A DNA stretch of 64,000 nucleotides from Cymodocea nodosa (lineage: Eukaryota > Streptophyta > Magnoliopsida > Alismatales > Cymodoceaceae): assembly GCA_036874045.1 (NCBI GenBank), contig CM072339.1:689501-753500 (forward strand), given 5' to 3'. Below, piece by piece: positions 49,402 through 62,511 of the stretch. How positions within the stretch are numbered: position 1 is the stretch's first letter; each line of letters starts with the position of its first letter. A model generated the notes under the pieces. The model made no database searches and was not told where the DNA came from. It saw only the letters and a list, made by a program, of their open reading frames with translations. A program made the position numbers and the translations under genes.

Positions 49402-50792
49402 CTTCTGGCGGTAATGGTGGAGGCGAGGGGTTGATATTTATATCGGCGGCGTTCGGTTCAAGATTACAGAACCAGGAAGAAGAAGAGAAGAAGTGTCGCG
49501 GTAGTTGGTTCGCAGTTCGTTGTTCGTTTCTTTGTCTAGTATCGTTTTTTTTTCGGTTAATGCTTCGGTTCAGTTTATGGTCTCGTAAACGGATCTTTAG
49601 ACCAATTAGATTTGAATTTTCCGGATCTTTATCCGCTTATTTATTTATTTTTTAAAAAATCGAACTATACAGGAGTAGAACTATCAGTGGGCTGGTCCAA
49701 ACCATGTCCAGTACAAAATCTCTCAGGCCACTCCCTCGGTCCAAAGTGTGGCCTACAATATCATACCAATTCTTTCGCAAAAAAGAAAGCATCATATCAA
49801 TTATGTATTTGAAAATTTCCCACATTGTTCTTACTCTTCTCATCATATAAGATAGATTGTATATTAAAAACAAAATAGAGGTTAAGTTGTTCACAAGTGA
49901 ACTAAACAATTACCACAGTTGGAAATAAAAATTACGTATCTACAAAGACTCAAATCTTACTGGAAGTTGAAAAATTTTGTGCACAAAATTTTACACATAT
50001 AATGAGTTACGGAACAAAATTACACATATTATGGCTATTCTAAAAAAATCCAACATTTTTCACAAGTGAATTTTTCAAGAAATACGATTTTTCGTTTGAC
50101 TTTAGAACTGACAAGTATGCTAAAAAATATATCAGAGCACACTCAAGCATCCTCCTGTATCGTGCACGACTGGTGATGTGATTTTTTTTTATGTTTGTAA
50201 TATTTTTGTTGCTTAGATTTGAAGCGAAAATTTTTTCCTTCTCTTTTTAGGTGAAAGCGTAAAATATAAATTTTTATGGAATATTATGCTATAATCATGG
50301 TGTTTACAATGAAATGACCATAGATTAATAGCTACACATGTGTAATATTTGAATTGATAATTATGATTTAATAATAATAATATTTTATTTAAATTTAAAC
50401 CTAATTCCTTTTATAATAATAATAATGTACACATAAATAAAAATGCGACGCAGCCATTGAATATATATTCGTTATTAACGAGCCTTCGAGTCATCCACCA
50501 TCCTCACAAACGCAGGACAACCAAACCCGTGTCGTTTGGGATGACCGGCCGGCCCAAGCTTGTGGTTCGAATCTCGAATCTCCATGGCTCATGGAAGTAC
50601 ACCGTGCCAAGACGGTTCCTTTGATAAAAAGCCGTAGTTAGTTAGTTTGGTTCGACCGCAAACAAGAGCCGGTCGGCTCAACACAAGCACAAAAGCAATC
50701 CGGCGGAACACTCTACCGCGACCCCGTTTTCAACGCAATTTCACCTTCTTCGCTTCTTCCCTCGTAGCCTCTGTCTTCCCTCCCGCTCTGCA
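49402..50792. promoter_or_regulatory. Divergent intergenic region between FIP1 and the glycosyltransferase gene
   Basis: About 1.4 kb lies between two start codons that point apart. The first 200 bases next to FIP1 and the last 300 next to the glycosyltransferase are GC-richer and are probably 5' UTR and core promoter. The centre is AT-rich, with an ATT/AAT-rich simple stretch near 50369-50427. No gene was seen. Confidence 0.5.
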
Positions 50793-53700
50793 ATGGCATC
50801 GTCCTCCTCCTACCAACGCTGCAACTCGAACCTTCTCATGCTTCTCACAGCCATTCTGCTAGCCCTCGCAGCTCTCGCCTTTCTTCTACGGTTGCGGGGA
50901 TCATACGATCGTCTCCCCCCGCCTTGGCTCCATCACAGTCATCTTTTACTAGAAATGGAGGAAAGAGATGCATCGTCCTCTTCCTCCTCCTCCTCTTATT
51001 CTCGTTCTCTTACCGCACCATCTTCAGATTGTTGGAGTGAAATTACACCGAGTTCTTCGGGCTCTGAAATGTTGATGCGGAACAGTTTGGATTCTAATCC
51101 CAAGGTCTGTTATATTTCCTGCTTATTTTTTTATGTTTTGTTTCTACCAACATCTAAGGATGTGCATCGCACGCATTTTCACCTCAACTCATGAAATACG
51201 AAGACTTTCATTTTAGAGGAACCTCGTCTGCAATCCTCAACAACATTTAGAAATCTTCAGCAATATAAATGTATTTTCACCTCAACTCATGAACCACGAA
51301 GAATTTCATTTTAGAGGAACCTTATCTGCAAACCTCAACAATACTTAGAAATCTTCAGCAATATAAATTGTATTTCTAGCGGAATTCAGCCATCAAAAGA
51401 AGCTTTCTTGCTTAAAATTTACTAGTGAACATACACGCAATCCTGGATGTACAATACCGTCAAGGAGGAATAAGAAAGCTATGGATAAGTACTGGAAGTT
51501 AGCATAAGGGAGAAAGTTATTTTCTCTAAAGTCCTTGTTTAGTTCTTATCAAATCACTTCAACATTCTTTTATTCTGTTTTGTATATAGTGACAGATGTT
51601 GAAGATAAATGAGTATATATAGAATTTTTTGACTAAACGTCAATCCAATCTACAAATTTTCTTTTAGCATAGTATAATAGATAAGGTTTAAGTATGATAA
51701 TGGATGCCCTCCCTAAGTCAGACCTTCTTAGCTTAGATAATTCATAGTTAGTTTCAATGGTCCATGACATTCTCCTTTATGGACTGACTGATTACTTTGC
51801 AATGAAAGTACAAATGATGGTAATAATTTTGTAAATGGAAGAAGATTTCTGATCAATCGTTATACCCTGTGCCATTGATTCATTATCGTTTACTAAAGAA
51901 TGTAAAAATATGCATGGATCTGGTTCTTAGTTAATGATCGAAAGCAGGTACTGTATGTAGAAGTAAATATTTAGAAACTCTGATTTAGTTTATCTAAGTG
52001 GTAAATACAACCTACATAAGTAAGAGTATAAAACTAATTCGAAAATCACATTTCACATTAGCAAGCCAGGAAATTTCATTTTTTAAGGAAGAGCAACAAA
52101 ACAACTGCTAACATTTTTGTGCCATAATATCATGCAACAATGATGGTTGCATATTTTGGGAATGACAACATGGACAAGAAGACTAAGGAAGGGTTTGGAA
52201 AGGAAAACATTTTCCTTTTGACCAAAAAGAAGGTTTAAAGCCATCATGTTTGTGCCTGTTTTCCATTAGAAAGTAAATTCCTTCGATATTTCCATGAACT
52301 TTTCTCATCTAGTAAGGTAGAATTTGAAATGAAGATATTTTTCTTGCCTTTCCATATATGCACGAACATTTTGTTGGAGTTCAATGGAAAATAAAATCCC
52401 ATAAACTTATTTTCCTTGTTTTTTGACTACATATTTGCCTTTCTTTTAGTTTCTTTGGCACAAATGTCTCTTAACAGTGAAATAATGCATTTGATCATTT
52501 ACTTTATTGTAAGAGAATGAAGCTTAAGTTTAAATTCAACAAAAACCATCACCGTTATTAAAAATTAACATGGACTAGAAAGACGGTGATGAAATAGACA
52601 AATATGAGAGGAACACAAAGGAGGGGAAGTTTTCAACAACTATGTAATAAACAAGTTAATTCGTTGTATATTAAACCTTATTATCTCGACCAATGAGGTG
52701 AGTAAAAAAATAGCGGCGGATCCACTTTATGGCAAGGTGAGGCACATGTCTCATCCTAAATTTGGATAATCTTAAACCAAGTTTGTAATTTTCCCAAATT
52801 CAGGGAAGTCCCTCACCCAAATCACCTTGCAGTTTTTACCTTCATATTTTATTTTCGTCTCCCTCAAACACATCACAACACATCCTACCATGTCAGGTGT
52901 GATTTCTAGTGTACTTTGAATTTAATCCAAAAGTCTTGATTTCTATCTTAGTACGATAACAAATGTAAACAATTTTGATCTGAATGAACGTGACAAAATT
53001 AAACTTCACATCGAGGTCTTTGTCTCCATCTTCATGACTCAAGTAATGATCTTTAATAACAATTAACTTCTAATATTTTATTTTATTCATTTAAAAGGTT
53101 AATCTATATAATTGTGCCTTACCTTAAAAAAAATACTAAATCTGCCACAGAAAAAACAGGTAAAATAAAAGCAAGAGTAATAAAATACGTGCTTATAGTG
53201 TTTAGGCCTGTCATGTGAATTTCTGATGTTACATTTAAATCATAATGCCTTATTATGATCGTCAATTTTCTTTCAAATGAACAAAATTTTGCTGTTGAAA
53301 TGGATTTTTCTCAGATAAGTGTTACGAGTTCAGCCTTTCTTGTTCTGTATTTTTTTTACTATTTAACATGTCCAAACCTGCAGATATCCATCACAACGAG
53401 CACTTCAGATGATTTGGACCAGCTTCTACCATGGATTTTCTATCACAAAGTCATTGGAGTTACAAAATTTTTTTTATTTGTGGAAGGAATGGCTGCAGAG
53501 AGGAGCACCTCATCAGTGCTTGAAGCCATTCCTGTGAAGTTCTTATTTTCCCATCTCCATGATTTCTTGCTCTTAGAGATGGTTTTAACCAGAATTCCTA
53601 TTCATTCTTCTAATGCTCTGGCAGGGTGTGGAGGTCATATACAAAACGCGGGATCTCGAGAAGAAACAACTCGGCAGGTTAGTTCTGCTTTGTCCATGTA

Positions 53701-56700
53701 GTTGGAATATATTACCAATCTATGACACTTTATAAGAAGACATGACTGAGGAAATGTTTATATCTAGTGTACAAACACAACAAATGGGTGAATGATTTTA
53801 CAAAATATATGACCTCTAATGGAGATATTCCAACTAATGTAAGACTAAATTTACACATATAGCATTTAATCTTAATTAATCTTAATATATCAATATACTC
53901 TAATGCTTTTCCTCAAATTGAAACATGCAAGAGACTTAATAAAAACATAATATAAAAGAAAACAGCATATTCATAGAAAAAAATAAAAAATTAGTCGTGT
54001 TAGCAAAAGGTAATAATAATTATTGCAGTAGAAGTAACATTAATAAAAATAATTTGAGATAAGTTTAAGAAAAATTATATTTCTAATGGTAGTAGATTAA
54101 TCATGATAGACAAGTGTGACTCTTGGGAAATATAAAAAATTGACACGTATATTTGATTCAAATTTTCTTTTTATGGCTTTATATTTTCATCATTTTTTGA
54201 CTCTTTTTTCCAATCTCCACATTTTCTTTTTTTACAACTTTATTCCACGGAAACTTTTTTTTTCTTCTCTTTTTTTTTGCATAGTAAGCAAAAAATTAGA
54301 TTATTTAGTTAACAACTACGAACGCACAACCGAAGCAAGAGGTACAAAAGAAATTTAAAGTTCAAACCAAAATACAGTAGCACGCTACATGGAACGAAGA
54401 AAACATAAAAGGTTGGAAGAATAAATCGAGATTAATTGGTGTTTTCAACCTTAATTAGCTACATATACAGGAGGAAGAGATGGAGACCTGAACGATTTTA
54501 GATGAAGCTAACCTTTTTAACTGCTCTGCCTTTTTAACCACTCTGACATCAACATTTGAAGATGAATTTTTTAATTAAAAATCTGTAGAATATCAAGATG
54601 ATATTTTAATTAAAATAATGAAAAATAATATTATTTTTGAAATATTTCAAGAGGATAATAAGAGGATAGCGTGTGAAACAGTTTCGGAGAGAGAAATAAA
54701 ATTGCCAACATTTTAGAATTCAAAATCAATACAAAGATTTTAATTAAAATAAAGAAGAAAAAAATTTTAGAATTCAAAATCAATACAGAGGGATGCTCAA
54801 CGCAACTCGCACGGCGTCGTCGCCGACACCATCTCCCTCATGCTTGCCTATCGATGCACCGATCAGACTGTAATGCTGTTGCTGCCGTTGTATTTTATGA
54901 GGGCTTGCAACGCTGCCCTGGAACGGAAGTGCGAAAGTGACGGGGAGGACTGACAAGCGGGAAAACCGAAGTTGAACATGCAGCGCCAAAAGGAGGAGAA
55001 GAGAATGATGGTTGAGGATGCTGTCATACGTCGCGATCGTAGAAGCGAAGGGCAGACCAAGCGGATGAACGAGGAAGGTGGGGGAAGAAAGACAGTCCGG
55101 GTAGGGGCCGACGACGGTGGAAGAGAAGGAAGAATAACGTAAGGGAAAGAAAGCGAGAGAGGAGACGGAGGGAAGTGGCGCAGACAGTGGATGGCGGTGC
55201 TGCCGAAGGGCGGCGGTGCAGGCGGCCTTCATGCTGACGAAGTGCGATGTCATTGGCTGGAGAAGAGAAGGGAGTAGAGGCGTCTTGCGGTTGGGGAGGA
55301 AGGAAGATAGGAGGGTGCCAACGGCGGGAGAGGGGCGCCGAGGATCTGAACTAGGCTGCGGGTAGTTGGGAGGAGGGTGGTTGGTAGGCTTTCCTCCTCT
55401 TTACCTGATCTCTCACAACTCTATTGCGAGAACACAAGAAATAAGTCTAAGTGAAATGATTCATTCACAAAACATAATCTCTATGTATAAAGGTTAAATA
55501 ATAAAGACTAATACAAGATAATCAATGTGGAACTAAATCCGTATATATAACACCCAACCTTATATACGTTAATCTACTCTAACATCCAGCATTCTAGATG
55601 TACAGTTGTCGGTTATGCTCCTTATGCTTGCCAAGTAACACCTGTACTTTTTTTTTGTCCTTGGGTTTGTCTCTTTTCATGACTCATGAACAAGTCACAT
55701 TTCTTGCTACTTAAACCAATGTCACTTTAAACTCTAGGTATCGATGTTTCTTTCTAGTTATTTTATAGACCTATCAATAATACAGGTCGAAAAAGTTTTA
55801 CGTGGAAACTAAAATATCATGGTAGAATTGCCAATGGAAACTTGAAGTTTACTGTTCATGAAATTAACAATTTTTCCTGGTTCTTACTGGCACATGCTAT
55901 TTCCCCGTGAACTGCAGCAACATCTTGAGTGAGACTTGGTTTTCAAGTTTCTTGTACGAGCCATGCGAATATAAATTATATGTTAAGCAATCGTTGAATA
56001 TGGAGACTGCTATTGTCATGGCACGGGTATGGAGGCTAAACATGATTACGTTCTGCCAATTTCACTCTGTGACATCAGTTAATTTTCATAAGTACATTAC
56101 ATTTCTACTGATAAGAATTGTCCTGCTGGGTCACCCTTTCTTTTAAGTGATTAATACCATCTACACGATGTTCCATACTCTTTTATGAATATAAGGATTG
56201 GATTGACGTTTGAATATTATAAACAAAAACAATTATCAACATAACTGTACCCTGATTTTCTCATCCACATTAGGCATCAAATTGCATTGATTTTCAACTT
56301 CACTTATATAACTCATGATAATTTTCATCAATTCCTCAAATCAATATTTGGATTTTCCTTTAACCTCAGGATGCTGGTATGGATTGGATTATACATTTGG
56401 ACACTGATGAACTAATACATCCAGCGGGTACTAATGAGTATTCTATTACACAAATTTTGTTGGATGTGCCAGACTATGTGGACATGGTTATTTTTCCAAA
56501 TTATGTAAGGTTAAAAGCTTTCTTCTACATTAAAACGTACTAATTTGCAGAAATTTGATTTGCTACCTTTTGGGTTTCAGGAGAGCTGCATCGAACATGA
56601 TAATATAACATATCCATTTACTGAGGTGAAGAATATAACTATCTAGCTAATAAACCATATGTTGCAATTCTCTTTAAAGTCATGTCATATAGAATGGACA

Positions 56701-59700
56701 GTTACTTTATACCTGAAAGTTGTATAATATTTATAAATTCTTTCTATCTTTTTTCCTTTCTTGTCTCCTCATGCTTCCAAATTCATTGATTTCTTGAAAG
56801 TAGGTATCCCTCTTCAAGAGGAATTATGATCATCTTTCAAAGGATGTCTACGATAGCTTCCAAGTTGATGCAAGCCATGGTAATCGTGAATATTTTTTAG
56901 GCTACACTAATGGAAAATCAGCCACACGGCTTCAAGATGATCTTCGTCCTAATGGTGCTCATCAATGGTACAATTACTTGAAGACACCAAGGTAAGTCTT
57001 AACACGAGTGTTGTCAAGAAAATAATGGTTTGTTGTGATCCTTTGCAAATCTTGAAATTGAATCTTAAGGATTATATTAATTCTTGTACTCTAACAAATT
57101 CAAGAGCTTCATGATGAAGATTTCATTTATAGAAGTAGGGACATATTTAAAACTGAGTGTAGCCATATAAGGATCTTGAAATGAAAGGGTGAAACTATTG
57201 CTAATGTGAAGTCAAGACATGAAATTGCTTTTAACAGTGTAAAAAAAGCACCACTAAAAATAAAATGATAGAGGATAAATTTCGTTGGCTTATGTTCAAA
57301 AAGACCCTTGAATCCATTGTGACCATTAAAAGAACAATTAATTAATGTTGATGTTGTTAGGATTAATTTGTTTCATTAAAAGGAGGTGAATAGTGAAAAT
57401 CCTAAATGATTTAAACACATTGCAATTGATTTACACAAACTTGTAAAGGTCTCTATAGAATAATCATAGGATTGTAACAATGGTGATTTTTAAGATTTTA
57501 TAGAATGATTGAAATGATATGAACAATGCTTTCCAAATAATGCACAAGACATAATTGCAATCACATATAATGCACACAAGATTTTTATAGTGGTTTTTGA
57601 ACTTGGGTGCATCCACTCCACAAGCTATTAAGATTATACCTTCTTCCTTTAATTCTATCTTGGTGTTATTGTGGGTCAACACTCAACTTTTACAATTTGA
57701 TGCTTTTACAGGATGAGCACCTAACCTTACAAACTGCTCCTTAATCCCAAAGGAGTAATTATTGTATTTTTAGGTCAAAACATAACAAATCAACTCACCT
57801 TATGTTTTATGGTATAAATAACACAGCAAACCCACATACTTCTTGTATTTTATGGTAAAAACACAATAAACCTACATTCCTTAATCTTAAAGGAGTTTCC
57901 TTACCAACACCTGATGAGACACACACATGTATTACAATATAAAGCACTTGCATGAACAAAAATTAAAATGCTTACAACCCAACAGATGAATGCTCTTGCT
58001 TGAGAGAAGGGATTTGTGCTTGATTTTGTTTTGAAAAAGGTTGATCTTGAAGTTCAAGAGCACGACAAAGCTAGGGAGTTGATCTTCTTGGGCACATGTG
58101 AGAGTATAGAATTTGTAAGAGATATTGTAAATGATATGGTGCCCCTTATTTATAGAGTGAATGTGTGTAGGGTGTTTTTTAACAACTAGTTTTTCAGTCG
58201 AAATGGATTATCATTTTTGGTACTGTTAATTCGTTTCTATGTAATGGCTAGTTTCTAGGTAAAATGGATGTTGAATTGTTAATCTCTTTTATAAGTTTGA
58301 AATCTCCTGTTCCACTTTTACATGAAACAAATATTTGGAGTTCAAAATGTTGGTCCGATCTGGAAGTAGGTTCATCTAATGTCTTGAGTATACTTAGACT
58401 GTTAATTTGGAAAGGTGGCCTGATTTTTATTGTCTAGGATATGCATGAAATAGATATTTGCCTGTAAAAATTGTTAGTCTGTTTTGAGAATAGACTTGGC
58501 CAATATCCTTAGTGTTCTTAAATTGTTGGCCCAAAGTGCTCTTTCGACTTTTTCTGACCTATGTGATCCTAAAACAGACATCTGATTTGCTAAACCATTG
58601 GTCCACCTTGACACAAGTGTTTTCTAAGAATATAGTTTCCTGGGGGTGTAAAGTGCCAAGGAATGTATAGTGCTAGTAAAAATATCCTATTTTAGGCTTC
58701 CTAAAAGGAAGGTTTGCTTTATCTTGGAATGTGAAAGGTTCCTATTTGAGGTTTTCAGTGAAGAGTTTCATAAAGAGCAAGAGCATTACAACAACAAAGT
58801 TTTACATAAAACACATGTAACACTCTTTATCTCTCCTTTTTTAATGTTCCCTCTGTCTTCAAGTTTCTTTTTTCTTCTTCAAGCTGCATCTTCAAGTTCC
58901 CTTCCATGAGCTTCATTTCTCTTCTTCATTTATTGCCTATGTCCTTATAAATTCTATTAAGTTGAAAATCATCAAAACTACAAAGGGATATATCTTCAAC
59001 AGATGTAAACAAAAGAGATAGAGATTAAGGCAAAATTTCATGGATAGAAAGTAGAAATATTGAAAGGGATTTAAGCATGCAACAATCCAGCACCTAGTGC
59101 AGGAAGGGCTGCCAGATAAAAAACAAATAGAGAAATTCTTGAATGGGTCCATATTCTATCCAGATTGGTATCAAGGCATGGTGGTTGTCATAGTTATTGT
59201 CCTTGGGCCATGGTTTATGAAAATGTTAAATTTCATCTTCATTTAGCTTCAAAATCTCAAATGTAACCTCCCTTGTTTCAGTTATATTCTTCCAAATTGG
59301 CTACTTGGCTACCCTTCAAAAGAAAAGATACAATATGCAGAGCATAGTAGTCACAACTTACCCTTCAGAAAATAGTGACAACATATGGCACCTCACATTA
59401 TGTAGTCTCACAAACTTTAATATCTGGATTCTAATTTCTAGAGTAAAGAACTTGTTTTTCTCACCTTCATAGTGAACTTTCCAATTGAAAGAATGTTTCT
59501 CAAAAGGTTTTATAGAGAAGTGAAATCAGAGGAAGCTGCAATTTTACACTACACTTATAACAAGTTTTCAGACTTGACTTCAAAACGTCATCAATGTGAT
59601 TGCAAGCCAATCAGGCCGGATGCTAAAAGATGCTTCATGCTAGATTTTGATAGGGAGGTGAGCGCTTATTCAGAAACATGCCAGTTCTTTATCTTATTAT

Positions 59701-62511
59701 GCATCAGTAATTGTCACTTAAATTACATTTTTCTTTTATCTAATACAAATGATTTTGATATTTAAGATATAGTTGTTGAGATATTTGACCCAAGAGACTC
59801 CGAGTACATCTGGCATGTGCAATTCCTACTTTTTGTATGGAATTCTGCTATTAGTGGTTAGAATTTCTAGGACTTGAATAATCTAATTTTGCATCCCATG
59901 TAAAAATTAGATCAATATTCTCTATTATATTTATAGAAAAGTGAAAATACATTTTACACTTTTAGAAAAAATGCATTTAATTGAAGGAGAAAGATGTTGA
60001 ATTTTGACAGATGGCTCCCTCTATGACTTGGATAGCTCATCACTAAGAGTTATAATTTGTATATGTTGTGTGTAACTTGTTGAATGTTATTTATTTTCTA
60101 TAAAAATTGTTTTATAAGAAAGGGTTTTTTGTTTATTTATTTATTTATTATAAACAAATGAGTGTCCGACACTTTACATGTAGTAATATAATTCATCATG
60201 AAAGATCGGGTGAAATAGAGGCGAGGAGAGATATAAAGCTATAATACATGAAAAACAATTCATCATGTCATCCACATGATAATCATTTCCATCCATTTAC
60301 TCACAATCTGCTTGTTACTTGATGTGAGAACTACATAAGTTTGTGGAATAAATTTGTGAGAGTCTATGGTACTCATTATAAAATTTTAACTAAACACATG
60401 TATATAACTACCGAAATGGTAGTTATTTCTTTGTGAGAGATATTTTGGATATCATAGGATTTTTCACATAAATAACATAATGTATGTTTTGGTTCAGCGG
60501 CTAAATGTTTGGTTGACCTTATGAAATGTGATTCTTCCATCCCATATCTTATTTTTCCAAATTCATTAAAGATGGTAAGTCTCCAAATCTCTTAATTAAT
60601 ACTAGCTAGTGTGATACATTATGTGCAGGCTTTCGTTGTTTCATCAACCGCCACAGAAGATGGAATGCGAAAATGGTAATGTTTGACCATGTGTATAGAA
60701 TGTACTTGTGGTGGAGTTTTCCTTTACCTCCAAACTTCCAATCTAAATTTAATTTTTAGAGCATAATTGTTTTTCAAGGCTTAGCTCTGCTTGTGGAGGT
60801 TTATCGATACATAGTTGGCCCTAAGCATAGATAAAGGTAGTGATTAGTTCTACATTAGAATTACAAGGAGATACAAGTTCAAAGGATTTAGATTAAGTAG
60901 GTCAAACATTGAATATATAGATGTAAGTTCAACGAAAATAAAAATAATAATAAAGGTATATACTTAAATGGTCATGAGATTCATAAAAGTAAAACTTTAA
61001 AATACCTACGATTTATAATGAAGGCAATGATAAAATTACAAAGGATGTTATTTGTAGGATTAAAGTAAAATAGATGATGTGGAGAAATGGTTATGTAGTG
61101 TTATGTAATGGTAGGATACTCTTAAAATTAAAAATGAAAATTCTATAAAATTGCTATTTGCCTATCTATATTTTATGACTCATAGTACTAGGTTGTAAAA
61201 TATGATTATGTACAAAAAATTAGTGTTGTTGAAATGTGAATACTTAAAATAGATGAGTGGTAAATACTATAACGGATAATATAAAAATTGATTTTATTAG
61301 AAATAGAATAGGAGTTGCATCAATTGATGATATGAGAAAATTAGCTTAATTGATTTGATCGTATCCTTAGGAAGTTAAAAAATCAATCATTTAGAAGAGG
61401 AAAATTAATCAATGTAGAAGCAATTAAAAGAAAGTAGAGGAACACTTAAAACTATTTGATTAGGAATTGTGAGAAAAAATTTAAATTTATGTAATTTAAC
61501 TAAAGATTTGATCATAAATAGAAATGCATGAAAGAAAAATTCAAGTAGCTAATCCACGTCGTAGAATTATGGTTTAGATTGTTGTTTTTGTTTAATTATT
61601 TTTCAAAGTTTAGATATGCTGCATTATAAGTGGCAAATGGGAACATGGCTGTATGCTGCTGATTGTAAAAGCATGTAAAATGAAACTTGAAACCTACCAC
61701 TTGTGATAAAATTTTATGCCAGTCTCCAATCTAATAATTTGATTGAAATTATTTTGGAAAATTCAATCTTTAACTATATATATTACAAGTGAAAGTGAAA
61801 AGGACAAACCTATTGCATAAGGTTTTCACCAATGTAGGGCCTTGAGAATTCAATTGTACATATCCCCTTCTGTATATAAATGGAAAGTATTTTCTTAGGA
61901 TTTGAATACGTGAGTAACGTGACCTCTCCAAGATTTTGTTAGTTTAGGTTGCCAATATGACAAATGTAGTTAAGAGATTTCTTGGGACTTGATACCAATC
62001 TCTGACGTTATTTTGGAAGCTTCAATCTTTGAAGATAAGCACCTTGGAAATTCAAAATCTCCCAGAGCTTTTGATAATTTGGGTTACAAAATGGCAACAA
62101 TGGTTCTTGTATATTTGTTGCACATTAGCTTCCCAATAAGTTATGCATTCAATCTATATGCATTTGGTTTCTATGTAAGTTCCACACTTATTAATTGTCC
62201 TTGTTCTTAAGAATTTTAATAAGTCATATTTTTCACTCTTTCAGGTTCAATGAGCATGTGGTATGGAACGACAAAAATCAAACCCTGAAGCTTCTCAACC
62301 ATGGTGTTATGGTCCGTATAACTGCTCCAATGGTAACCTCTTATGCAATACAAACCATTTATATTTCTGTTATATCCACTGTCTTCATCATATTCAGAAA
62401 GGATTAAAATTTTTAAACCTTTGTTTCAATTTCCTTCTTTAGGTAATTATCAAGTCACTGAAAGAATCTGGTATGTTCAATACTACAGTTGCATTGACAA
62501 GGATTCTTTAA
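50793..62511 (+). CDS. Type II membrane glycosyltransferase (Glyco_tranf_2_4 / GT92-like)
   Basis: Eleven exons (50793-51104, 53384-53533, 53625-53677, 55918-56026, 56370-56504, 56581-56625, 56804-56991, 59516-59657, 60629-60675, 62245-62332, 62443-62511) join in frame to 445 residues. One membrane anchor (residues 14-34, [19 protein letters not shown]) after a short cytoplasmic tail, then a Ser-rich stem, is typical of a Golgi type II enzyme. The catalytic-type region starts near 105, with [18 protein letters not shown]. The DxD motif that binds metal and sugar nucleotide is in [15 protein letters not shown], with DTD at 219-221. Later landmarks are [34 protein letters not shown] and EHVVWND. 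Donor and acceptor sugars cannot be deduced. The gene is long because introns 1, 3, 7, 8 and 9 hold repeats. All coding borders are GT-AG. I chose the first ATG, which gives the anchor. Confidence 0.85.
51175..51372. repeat. Tandem duplication, period 98 bp, at start of glycosyltransferase intron 1
   Basis: Two units share TTTCACCTCAACTCATGAA, TTTCATTTTAGAGGAACCT, TCTGCAA-CCTCAACAA and TTAGAAATCTTCAGCAATAT. They differ at only a few positions. The pair starts about 70 bases into intron 1. Confidence 0.9.
54780..55400. other. GC-rich island with a 157-codon open frame inside glycosyltransferase intron 3
   Basis: Surrounded by very AT-rich intron DNA, this 0.6-kb segment is clearly GC-richer and purine-biased on the plus strand. 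The minus strand is open for 157 codons from 55253 to 54780, and several other frames are open too, as expected for high GC. The predicted peptide has no domain that I recognise. It may be a captured gene fragment carried by a mobile element. Confidence 0.4.
57340..58650. mobile_element. Possible non-autonomous element or LTR remnant in glycosyltransferase intron 7
   Basis: The phrases AGGAGGTGAATAGTG and TTTTTATAGTGGTTTTTGAA, then GGGTGCATCCACTCCACAAG, are reminiscent of word patterns common in plant LTR-type elements. No coding domain, long terminal repeat pair or target-site duplication was found by eye, so borders and class are uncertain. Confidence 0.3.

Noticed and set aside
48718..49434. 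238-codon open frame on the plus strand
   Set aside because: It is the reverse shadow of the acidic FIP1 exon 1, whose protein has clear FIP1 family sequence; the shadow has no domain.
51175..51372. CRISPR-like repeat
   Set aside because: Only two long units with no spacer pattern, in a plant intron; it is a simple tandem duplication.
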